Shown here: positions 47,805-58,350 of the stretch, in pieces
How the letters are laid out: each line of letters starts with the position of its first letter
Position numbering within the stretch: the stretch's first letter is position 1
Source of the DNA: Auricularia sp. M13
Taxonomy: Eukaryota; Basidiomycota; Agaricomycetes; Auriculariales; Auriculariaceae
DNA length: 64,000 nt
Reading direction: 5' to 3'
Assembly (NCBI GenBank): GCA_037042915.1
Contig: CM073193.1
Location: forward strand, 8,742,001-8,806,000
Notes under the pieces: model-generated
The model's input: the letters and a program-made list of their open reading frames with translations, nothing else
Database searches by the model: none
Told to the model about the DNA's origin: nothing
Program-made: the position numbers and the translations under genes

Positions 47805-50800
47805 TCACGTCGCGTCCGCAGACAATATAGGAATGCGGTCCCATATGCGTACAGTGCTGTCCCACGAGCCCGATGCTATCCGCGTGCCATCTGGAGAAAA
47901 CGCGACCGATGAGACCCAGTTGCCAATGGTGTGTCCCTTGAGCACGCCCACCGCCTCTCCGCGGACTGCATCCCATATGCGCACTGTGTTGTCCCGCGAA
48001 GCTGATGCGATGTGCCGTCCGCTGGGCGAGAATGCGACGGACAAGACACTCCAGGAATGTCCCACCAGCGTGTGCATCAGCTGGTGAGTGTTTGAGTTCC
48101 AGATTCGGACCGTTTCGTCGTAGCTGCCAGATGCGACGGAGACGCCGTCCGGGGAGAATGCAACTGAAGCCACAGCGCTCGTGTGTCCGGTCAGAGGGTC
48201 ACCGAGAGGTTGAAATGTCCTAGCGTCCCATAATCGCACGGTCCGGTCGTCTGAGCCGGAGACAATGCGTGCACCGTCCGGGGAGAATGCGACCGACTGT
48301 ACCCAACCATCATGCCCTTCCATTGCGTTTCCGACCTGCTGTCCCGTCTCAGCATCCCACATACGGAGAGCTCCGTCAGCAGAGCCAGAAACAATCCGCA
48401 GGCCGTCGGACGAGAACGCAACTGATTCAACGGCGCTCATGTCGTCTGCTCGTATGACAAGCCCTCCGCCAACGAATTTTCCGGCGTCAAACCTCCAAAT
48501 GCGGATGGTACCGTCATCAGAGCAAGATGCCACGAGACTACCGTCCGGTGAGACAGCAACACAGTTGATCGCGTAGGTGTGCCCCGTCAACGGGTCACCG
48601 ACAGCTTCCCCAGTTTTGATATTCCACACGCAAAGAGTGCGATCATTTGAGCCGGACACGATCAGCTGCGGGGACAGAAACGCGACAGAGCTGACGGTCC
48701 CGTTGTGACCTCGAAGAGCGAAGGGATATGTCACTGCGTGTTTGTGAGTTCATGGCGCCTAGTACGCATGCCTGGCTGCTCACAATACGTGTCCTTGTCG
48801 CTGGTTCCCAGTACCTCACTCAGGCGTTGGCGTTGGGTCCAGTCACCTGATCGGCTGGAGAAAAGAGCATTCTCGAGTCGACGCAGGTCTCCCGAAGTTG
48901 CGGGATAGTTATACGCAAGACGTAGGAGTGCAGGCGATATTTTGATTATTTCCTCTTTGAGGTCCATAAGCGACTGACGCCCGGCTCCTGATATGCATTT
49001 GAGAACACGCGCAGCTACATAAGCAACGGTATACTGAGCACGTACTGGAGTTCAATAGAGTTTTCAGCCGCCGCAGCCAGTCATCTGTGGACTGTGCGTC
49101 ATGTGGAATGGAAAGCAGAGCTTGCGCATTGGTATAGGCATCTTCCTCCTGCGTAATACTGGCATCGAGTTTGAACTTGAGTTGCAGAGCTTCTAATGTC
49201 ACACCGCAGTCAGTCAGGACGGTTTGATGGATAAGCTGGTTAGGCCGGATGCGTCGTTGAGAGAATAAATGAGGCAAACTGATGGCGACATGAGGCAAAG
49301 ATGGGGACGTCTCTAAGGATGTACTGACCTGACTACGGCCTGCTTGTCCTCATAGGATAGTCGCTTGATGGGCCAGAACTCCATCAGTCCGTAAAACCAG
49401 GTCATTGAGTCGGAGATGATCGCGTTCTCCTCCCACTTCTGAGCCCCTGGTTTAAATCTGAGCCCGGCCAGGTCAGCTTCGAATGACATCCAACGAAGCG
49501 CTGGTCCGAATTTGTCGAGTGTTGTATTGATCGTGCTCCCACCGCCTCTGTTTGCGCGAGTTCGGATGAACATATGCGATAATAAGATAGGAAACAACTT
49601 ACATATCCGAATGGGATCCAACGAACCAAACCTCCTTCGTGTGCGGAATGAAGCCGCTGCAAGCTTCCTTGACGGGCCCGTCACCTCCGTTGGCGTATTC
49701 GGGCAGGAACTTGACGCGGTATTCATGCATCGCGAGCGCGTGACGGAAGAAACAGACATGCTGCATGCCGTCTGTCGTGCCAGGCAAAGTCTTGCCTCGG
49801 ATGAAGCCAACAGACGAGACCGTGTCCCTGGATGCAGTCAGCGGCAGCTACCAATGTTGTACTAAATCCAGGCGCACCAGGCACCGACGAAGTGCACTTT
49901 GACGTTACGAGAAAATGTCTCCTTGAAGTGCTCTTGCAGCGTTGCGTGATCGAGGTTCGATGTGGGTGACTTCTTTTGCATAGGGCGGGGAAAGCGCGGG
50001 CCGAAGAGTAGTTCGTGGGCTGCTGCTCGTCTGGCCGGTGGGACGATGGACGAGAAAATTTTGGAGATTCCCTTGCCAAGAGACTTGCGCATGTTGGCCG
50101 CATGAGTTTTGACAGGCTGGAAAGTCCGGAGGAATGAGCGAGAAATATGCGCTGGTTCGCGGGAGGAGGATGCGGCTCCCGTTTGCTCGTCCGAGTTTGA
50201 GACAGCAGTTGGTTCGAACGCAGCGAACAGTTCATACGCACTGACCCAATGAATGGTTGGCTAGTGCGACACCCGCTTTGATACTCACAATGGGATCTGA
50301 TCCTCGTTCCCTTTCTCCAGGAGTCCAACCTATATTCGCCTAAGTATTTTACGTGCACAGTATCAGCACCAGACGAACCACGTCGATCATTGCTGCAAGC
50401 GCCCGTACTTGATAAGCGCCGCGAGAGAAACCTGTTGAAGCCTCAGTGGGACTTGCGAATGCGTCACAGTAACGGAACGAACCAAACATGAAAATGCAAT
50501 CTCCTTCCTGATAGTGGTCTACAAGCCATCTATACGCGCTGATGATGATCTTTTCAAATCGGCTTTTGGAGAGTGAGGAAGTGGGTAGAATCAATTACGA
50601 CCCACGACGTACAGGGCAAACATAAGGTCCAACTTGTTGGCGGCAACTTGTTTGAGATAGTCCAAGGACTTGAAGCTAGGCTTCGCATACGTTCCAATGC
50701 CGCTGTTGTAGAACGTGAGCTGTGTTTCGTCCCTGATGAGACGGCTATAGAGTTCGACGACGTTCGTGTTCTGCAAGGCGTGATCAATTGACGGAAAATA

Positions 50801-51201
50801 AGGAAAGCATCTGGGTGAACCTTCTTGCTGAACTGGTTCGAAGTACCATCGATGCAGACCACAAGGTTCCGAGACTTTCTGCCACCGCTTTTGCACTTGG
50901 GGCACACACGAGGGTCTGAAGCATCCGCCGCGGGCTTCTGCTCGTGCGAACGACTGGGGCCAACCTCAACCGGTGCTTCGGCATGACCGAGCGGCACTGG
51001 AGCAGCGCTTGGCCCAGACGGGACAACGGGCGGAGTGACGCGCACGCGGACAGCGTCGTGCAGAGAAGCAGAGCTGCTCTTCATCTCCCTGCGTCGTCGC
51101 CGAAGCCTGGGCGCAACGTCTGCCGGAGCTGCAGACTGAGTCTCGGCAGCGGGAACGGACGATGGGGCCTCGATGAACGTCGGTGGAGGCGCAGTCGACA
51201 T
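47805..51201 (-). CDS. DUF2235 hydrolase - WD40 fusion protein, paralog U2
   Basis: Same layout as U1. The most plausible start is ATG 51201 (MSTAPPPTFIEAP); the upstream ATG used by U1 is replaced by other codons here. CPKCKSGG precedes RNLVVCIDGTSNQFSKKV. The nucleophile elbow is GFSRGAYQVRALAAM, followed by DVVRLVL. DTVSSVGFI, VKFLPEYANGGDGPV and EVWFVGSHSDMGGG are present, then the PNQLIHQTVLTDCG linker and seven WD40 blades ending VRIWDRIPILSADAT. The intron before blade 1 has the same GTGAGC donor as in U1 and U3. Relative to U1 and U3 the blades differ mostly at xxVx after GH and at the SxDx turn, with one blade-7 insertion (TIGNWVS). The gene reads as intact although its neighbours ATP23 and the carrier are broken. 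Confidence 0.82.
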
Positions 51202-52439
51202 CGGATCGGGCTGGAGAGCGGATTCTAGCTGGGGCGAAGGAGGACGCGGCACTTGAGAGGAGTGCGAAAGACGCCTCGTCAAATCAGTGCGGCATTGGGG
51301 CGCTGCATTTATGAGGGACGCGCATCCGCTATAGCACGCACAGCATTGGATAATGAGCGCGACCCTGGCGTTCGTCCAAACGTTTTTGCCTCGTGTGCAC
51401 ACATGACCACACCGATGCATTCCCGAGCCACAAGGCAGGCGAACACATGAGCGGAATCCTCCGCAGGTGGCGCAGGAGGACTTGGCGCTTTGCGCGTGCC
51501 AGGCCGCCGGCAATAGACTCGTCTCGCGATAGCGCTTGCATCCAAAGCAAATGCACCCTGCCATCCAATGCAGCGCGATACGGTGACACAAGGTGCGACG
51601 CAGTGTCACTACTTGACGAAAAAGAGGCAATGCAGCGCGGGCCTAGCCATAAGTGCTCATGAGCGCAAGCACGTGGAAATCGACGAGCGCAAGGGAAGCA
51701 TGTGGAAACCCGACCTTTTTTTCTTGCCACGCTGAAGTCGGGTGGAGTGTAGGTTGAATGTAGGCATGCACGCACCCGGCAGCCAACGTGCAAGTGCAGT
51801 GAGTTGCCTGGCCACAACCTGAAGGCAAGAGCATACGCCGAACAACGCACGCTTCTTGAGCGCGCAAGTGGCACCAGAAAACAGCCAGAAGCCAGCACTC
51901 CAGGCGGACGATTACAGCTCCGAGAGTTCTAGATTACGCGCTCATACCCGGTCAGGTAATCGACATCATCGCTCGCTGAAATCTTGTGGAAATTAAAATT
52001 GCATGTGCACAATCGGAAAGCGTCGTCGAAAGGCGCGAAGGCGAGTGCCTTGGTTCGCCCGAGGTTCCGCGAGAGCCATCATGCAGGGAAAAGGTGTCGC
52101 GACATTGGCTGAGGATGATGGCGGATAACTCGGATGTGGACTGTCGAGGTGAAAAAGCGAGAGGTCGTGACGAGCCAGACGCTGCGACAGACGACATCGA
52201 CGACCGGCCAACGCGTGCGCAGGTTTCTGGCGCCGGAGGGAATACGGCCATTGGCAGGGTGACTGGAGCGGCACCTGTTGTCCAAAGACACGGTCGGAGT
52301 TACTTTTACATCCGTCGGTGTTTTTCGTGAGCTCCGATTCGAGCATCTCAACTCAACCTGCTCCTGCTAGATTATTCATCTCCTTGCCCCGGCAACTCCA
52401 GCGACCAAGACGACGCGCTATGCCTTGCGTGTGGTTGTA
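51202..52439. other. Spacer between units 2 and 3
   Basis: No gene recognised. An AAAAAAAGGTCGGG stretch and several GCAAGTG/CACTTGC words are present but form no clear repeat. Confidence 0.45.
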
Positions 52440-52915
52440 CGAACTTGGCCCAAGCCAGCGAGGGACGAACCAGCACAGCGCCCTTCCGCCAGTCGACCCA
52501 GGTTGGCCCGACCCTACCGACCACCCGCGCGTCGCGCGTGCTCGTACAACCGCAGGCTCAACCGTCGTCGTCGATATTACCCGCGCAACCTAAGCCTGTA
52601 CTTACCCAGGCGGTTTAGGAAGAGGAACATTGACGGTCCGGAGTATCTCGTGAACATGTCCGCACCAGCGCCAGCGCCGTCCGCGCCCCGCGCGCGCCGT
52701 GTATCGAGACTGCCAGCTGGAGAGTAAATCTACGGCGTGCCTCCTGCTCCATCGCGTCGGGTCGAGCTTCGTGTGCCAGGCGGCCAACCTTCAGAAGTTT
52801 CTCCTGTGTCCCCGCGGGGCTCAGACTGCGCCACGTTCGTTGCTTCCTGCTGCTCGCTGCCACTGCAAATCTGCTGTCGCCGTTCTAAATGACCATTTCA
52901 ACATGCCACGCCGCC
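52440..52915 (+). pseudogene. Short third copy of the left-edge Ser/Arg/Pro-rich gene
   Basis: Degenerate match to exon 2 of the gene at 1-3936 (equivalent to about 2770-2265, in inverted orientation). Shared stretches include CGCCAGTCGACCCAGG, CCGTCGTCGTCGATATTACC and CTCAGACTGCGCCACG. It ends abruptly about 52915, where carrier exon-7 sequence starts, so it is fused to the left edge of unit 3. No open frame remains. Confidence 0.65.
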
Positions 52916-52918
52916 ACA

Positions 52919-53665
52919 GGATGCGGATCTACTCCTCGAGCTCGAACGGAACGATGATGAAGCTCTCCATTGCGCACGCCTAGCAGCCCGTTGCGATCGA
53001 GATACCCTCCAGCGTCTTGTCCGCGGTATTTCTTGCCCCAGAAGGCATTCGCCGCGCCGCGCGTGCGCAAGGGTGGATGGCGGCCGGCGTACAATTGGAC
53101 GGCGCGCCCGGACCCGAGCAGCAGCTAGGTGCGGCGAGTGCAGAACGGTCAATGCGCGTGGGTCGGGACGCGCAAAGGCATGAGGGGACTGCGGTACAAA
53201 CGCCCCAAACTGGGTGCGTGGTGTCAGTACCACAAGTTACACGTTGAGCAGGAGCAATGGCGCGAGCCCTTGCTTCGCGCTGATGCACTTGAAGCCGCGC
53301 ACGAGGCCGTTGGACGCGCCGACCTGGAACTTTTCTGCGTCTTGACCAACAGTGCGCATCCTATCCAAAAGCAAAGCTGAGCACGAGGCTAATATAGTCA
53401 GGGATACACCCACGACATCTGAGCACCAGGACCACGCGTCGGCCTACAATGGTAGCCTGGATCGTGTGAACGGTGCGCACCAAGCGGGTAGAAGGTCAAG
53501 ATTTCCGAGACGGCGGCGATGGCGACCGGGACGAAGCTCGCCGCGAACGACAGCGCTGTCCACAGCGGCAATAATCAGCGGGGCGCGCAGAACGGCGCGG
53601 ACGGCGTACGCTTGCGCTCGTGCTTCACGGCGGCAGTCTGTGCCAGCGGAGCGAAAGAAGAAATC
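52919..53665 (-). pseudogene. Decayed 5' part of the mitochondrial carrier gene (copy 3)
   Basis: Matches exon 1 to the first third of exon 7 of the intact carrier gene, introns included. The start region reads GCTGGCACAGACTGCC with no ATG. The 3' half of the gene is missing and the intron positions are partly lost. Exon 1 again has GTGAAGCACGAG with two A residues. Confidence 0.7.
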
Positions 53666-53713
53666 ATCAGCAATTCAGAGGCCGCTCATTGCTTTTGCTG
53701 CTTATCTCTGCTC

Positions 53714-54475
53714 ATATCCGCGCCACCGACGCCGCCGCCGCCGATGACGACGACTCCTGACGCGGGCTTATCGCTCTGGCGTGCACACGTGGGCGCGATC
53801 CTTACGCCCGCGAGCGCGCCGGCCGGAGAGGCGCAGCCGTCGGCCGAGACGTTGCGCGCGCAGAACGCGCGCTGCGAGCGCTGGAAGAAGGACCCCATGC
53901 GCTCGTCGCCGCTCGTCGTCCACCTGCGCAAGCATCTCGCCCTCACAGACTACGCAGTCTCCAACTCCCAGATTCTTTGCGCCCCGTGCGACGCCGCGCG
54001 CGCTGGCGGATCTGGCCTGCCTACGGGTAAGAGGGTACTTTGCCAGAACCGATCCATGAGCAATAAGCATATAGTGCACGAGCTGATTCATATTTTTGAC
54101 CATTGTGGGTTTAAAATGTGTAGGTATAATTTGCGGCATGTGGCTTCCTCTGAGGTCGACTCGCTCGGCAGTGCTGCCCGCATTCTCATGAAGTTTCCCC
54201 CGTAGATTCGCGCGGCGAGTTTGAGCGTCGACTGTAGATTCGGACGTGAAATAGATCGCGAAAACTTCAGGACAATAAAACAGCACCAGGCGAGCCGTTC
54301 CTTTGTCATCTGAAGAGTTAATCCCTTGCTAACGTCGAATAGGCCTGTGTAGCACGACGACGCTACTCTCACTGAAAGTGCACCCAAAGCCCGGACGATG
54401 CGACAGGGGAGCGCGTTCTCAACGAGGTCTGGGAGTCGTGTTTCGCCGACACCCGCCCTTCCGACCAGGTACGCT
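53714..54475 (+). pseudogene. ATP23 copy 3
   Basis: Recognisable over its whole length. The start codon position reads ATA (53714) instead of ATG, so translation would need a later ATG (MTTTPDAGLSLW). HELIHIFDHCGFK is kept, but four residues before it (EDTL region) are deleted, and the CKxxDW region reads MCRYNLRH. The last exon shows a small deletion after CVARRR that leads to an early TGA. Decay is stronger than in copy 2. Confidence 0.8.
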
Positions 54476-55071
54476 GGCTGTGCGCGATCTCATGAGTATC
54501 ATCTCGTCCTGAAGACTTGTAGATGTATTGAATTATTACTATACAATCATTACTCTTCGAGGCAATAGGAGGGCTCGAGCACAACTCGCATTTTGTTTGC
54601 AAGCATACAACGCGTCTCGCGAAGCGAACCTGACGGCCATATTTAATTGGGCACCGCCTCGACCAGACACCAAAGGACTTCAAAGTGACGCGCCAAATGC
54701 ACACTACAGGTCGACTATCAGCTTTCGCAGAGAGCGCAGAGAGATGGTCGCCGAGACAGCCATATTGTAAGTATCCTTGTAGCTAAGGCTGACCAAGACC
54801 GTCGTCGGCTTCCTGAATCGGTGACAGCATAGCGTTTCTCAGGCTTACACACCTCGACGATCGCGACATACAAATCACTGTCAATGTGTAACTGCGTCCG
54901 GCGATGCGTGCAGCATATTACCTGCCACGCTTCTGGTCCACCCGTGCATGAAATCCGGGCGCTCGGACGCTTGATTGGGGGATTTAACAACATCCAATTT
55001 TACTGTCCATGCCACATTCCAGACCGACACAATTGTGCAAGACGAGACGGCGTTACCGCGCAATGTACTCT
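54476..55071. other. Spacer of unit 3
   Basis: Copy of the ATP23 to DUF2235-WD40 spacer. Closely matches unit 1 around GGGGGATTTAACAACATCCA. No gene is seen. Confidence 0.5.
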
Positions 55072-58000
55072 TCACGTCGCGTCTGTAGAGAATACAGGTA
55101 GGCGATCCCAAATGCGTACAGTCCTGTCATGGGAGCTTGACGCTATCCGCGTGCCGTCTGGCGAAAACGCGACCGAAAAGACACTGTCGGTGTGTCCCTT
55201 GAGCACGCCCACCGCCTCTCCGCTGACTGCATCCCATATGCGCACTGTGTTGTCCCCTGAAGCTGATGCGATGTGCCGTCCGCTGGGTGAGAATGCGACG
55301 GACAAGACACTCCGGGAATGCCCCGCAAGCGTGTGCACCAGCTCGCGAGTGTTTGAGTTCCATATTCGGACCGCTTTGTCGTTGCTGCCAGAAGCAATGG
55401 AGACACCGTCCGGGGAGAATGCAACTGAAAACACGAAGTCCGTGTGTCCGGTCAGAGGGTCTTTGAGAGGTTGAAATGTCCTAGCGTCCCATAATCGCAC
55501 GGTGCAGTCGCCTGAGGCGGATGCAATGCGTGCACCGTCCCGAGAGAATGCGACCGACCATACAGCACCACAATGTCCTTCCATTGCGTTTCCGACCTGC
55601 TGTCCCGTTGCAGCGTCCCACATGCGGAAAGCTCCGTCAGCAGAGTAAGAAACAATCCTCAGTCCATCGGGCGAGAACGCAACTGAGAGAACAGGGCCCA
55701 TGCCGTCTGTTCGTATGACGAGCCCTCCGACGAGTTTTCCGGCGTCAAACCTCCAAGTGCGTATGGTACGGTAAGAAGAGCCAGATGCGACGAGACTGCC
55801 GTCCGGTGAGACAGCAACACAGTAGATCAAGTCGGTGTGCCCCGTCAACGGGTCACCGACGGCTTCTCCGGTTTCGATATTCCACATGCGAAGGGTGGCA
55901 TCCCATGAGCCGGACACGACGAGCTGCGAGGTCAGAAACGCGACCGAGCTGACAGGTCGGGTGTGACCTCGAAGAGCGAAGGGATACGTCCCTGCGTTCA
56001 TGTGAGTTCATGCCTTGCAGTACAAACGCCTGGCTCACAGTGTGTGACTTTGTCGCTGGTCCCAAATATCTCGCTTAGCCGCGTAGCTGCAGGCACCTCA
56101 GTTAGAGAGTGGCATATGAGGCGGTGCTCGAGCCCGCGTAGTTCCTCGTTAATTTCTGGAGCTTCCTGAGCGGAAATCGCAAGTGCTCGCCATATATCAG
56201 CCTCTAGGTCCAAGAGCGATTGGCGACCGGGTCCTGGTCGTTATGTTGAGACTATGAGCAGATAAATCATGACATGTGCCCGCACCCGTCTCCTGTAGCG
56301 TCTTCAAATGCTTCAGCCAGTCGTCCATGAACTTCGCATCACGTGGAACGGAAAGAAGTGCGCGCGCATTGGTATACGCATCATTCTCCATCTTGACCTC
56401 GAAGTTGATCTTTGTATGAAGCTCCTCAATAGAGGTTTTGGTTTCTTCGAAGTATGTCTCGTGGACGAGCTGATTGCGCCGTAGAACACGTTCGGAATAT
56501 CGATGAGGCAGCCTATAGATATGAGATAGGTATGAGGGCTCTGGATGTGATGGACTTGCCAGTGTACAAGAGAGTCGGCATTTGTGTAGGACAATCTTGT
56601 GATGGGTGCCCACTCCATCGGCCTGTAAAACCAGGTCATCGAGTCGGTCACCACGGTCTTCTCCCAGAGCCTAGGACCGGGCTTTATTCTCAGTCCAGCG
56701 AGAACAGCCTCAAACGACATCCATCGCAGGGCGGGGCCAAACTTGTCAAGTTCAGTATTCATGGTGTTTCCACCTCCACTGTTCAAAGGAGGCGTTCAGA
56801 CCGGGTCCAAGAGACAAGACCCTGAGCCAGACACTCACATATCCGAATGAGATCCGATGAACCAGCATTCCTTTGTATGCGGAGATTCGCCGCTGCAAGC
56901 AGTTTCGTCGGGCCCAGCGCCACCGTTAACGTATTCGGGCAGGAATTTGACGCGATATTCGTGCATCGCGAGCGCGTGGCGGAAGAAACAAACACTCTTC
57001 ATTCCGTCAGTGGTTCCGGGCAAAGTCTTGTCCCGGACAAGTCCAACGGACGAGACCGTGTCCCTGGAAGCAATGAATCGAAGCCAGATCATCTCTGTTC
57101 TATTATAACGCACCATGCGCCGAGATAATGGACCTTGACGTCACGGGAGAACGTATCCTTGAAGCGCTTTTGTTTCTGCTTGATCGTAATCGGGACAGCA
57201 GATGCCGTTTCTCCAACTTCTACCTGCGGCTGCGGCTGCGGAAGAAGAAATATGCGAGCAGGGGACTCGGGGACGAAGTGCTGGAAAATTCTGGCCCAGT
57301 GCGAGAGTTTCGAACGAACAGTTGTCCAAGTTCGGGCAACCCGGGCGGGAGTTGCAGCAACAGCGGCTGCGCAAAACCTGGAGACAGCTTTTCGAAGGCT
57401 TCCGAACATGCGGGCAGCTCCTGCTGACAGCTTCTCAAAAGGACCACGCAGTGATTCAAGAAAGGACGACGTTGGGTCGCGCTCTCCTGGGACTGGTTTC
57501 GCAGGCTCCGAAGGTGATGCAGGTTCCTCCGCAGGGCTTTCCACGGGCTGTGAAGAAGTATTGGCAGCTGTGGCGGATTCCTCCCGGTCGGGCGCCGCAT
57601 ACAATTCAAATGCACTGCGAGATTGAGCATTGCATTCTCCTGATGAGAAAAGGCTCACAAAGGGATCTGGTCTTGATTGCCTTTGTGTAAGAGCCCAACC
57701 TATAGTTCAAGCGAGTTATTGATGTGAGAAACGAGGGAATAATCAGGACGAACTCTGTCGAGCATGGCCGCGAGAGCTCGAACTTGATACGCGCCGCGCG
57801 AGAAACCTGTGGCTAATTAAGCCGAGCACAAAGGTGGGACGCCCCCAAAAGCTGAAACGGACCGAACAAGAAGATGCGGTCACCATCCCGGTAGTTGTCC
57901 ACAAGCCAGACATATGCACTCTTAATGATATTTTCCAATTGGCTAGGAGGGGTCAGGAAAACTCATATGGTGAGCGGCGACGTACAGGGCAAACATGAGG

Positions 58001-58350
58001 TCCAGCATGTTCAGAAAGACCTGCTGGTAATAGGCCCAGGACTTCCAGTACGGCTCGGCATATGTGGCGATGCCGCTGTTGTAGAACGTGAGCTGATCAC
58101 CGTCTTTGACGAGACGGCTGTAGAGCTCGACGACGTTGGTATTCTGCAAGACCGTCGACGTCAGTCGTCAGCTGGACAGAGCTCAACAGCCAAAATCCGG
58201 ACGGACCTTGTCGTTGAACTGGTTGGATGTGCCGTCGATGCACACTACGAGGTTCCGAGACCCATCGCCGCCGCTCTTGCATGACGGGCATTTCTTGGTG
58301 TCTTCCGCTGGCGCTGAGGTTTTCGGTGCGCCGGCACGAAAGGATGCCAT
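55072..58350 (-). CDS. DUF2235 hydrolase - WD40 fusion protein, paralog U3
   Basis: Same architecture with a shorter leader. ATG 58350 (MASFRAGAPKTSAPAEDT) precedes KCPSCKSGG and RNLVVCIDGTSNQFNDK. Then ELYSRLVKDGDQLTFYNSG, the elbow GFSRGAYQVRALAAMLDR, an intron, VGLLHKGNQDQIP, DVKVHYLGAWDTVSSVGL, VKFLPEYVNGGAGP, CWFIGSHSDMGGG and LDKFGPALRWMSFEA. The linker PHRYSERVLRRNQLVHETYF follows, then seven WD40 blades ending VRIWDRLPVFSTDAT. The linker-to-WD40 intron is conserved with U1 and U2. U3 is closer to U1 than to U2 in blade 3 (SYSADGAF). An acidic and Ser/Ala-rich insert of about 150 residues separates the two halves of the hydrolase domain, as in U1. It reads as intact. Confidence 0.83.

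Larger units (their letters stand above)
40868..51240. repeat. Tandem block, unit 2 (with hAT insertion)
   Basis: Second copy of the carrier-5'/ATP23/DUF2235-WD40 block. Subtracting the 4.85 kb transposon at 41770-46622 leaves about 5.5 kb, close to unit 1. Gene order and orientation are the same. Confidence 0.7.
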
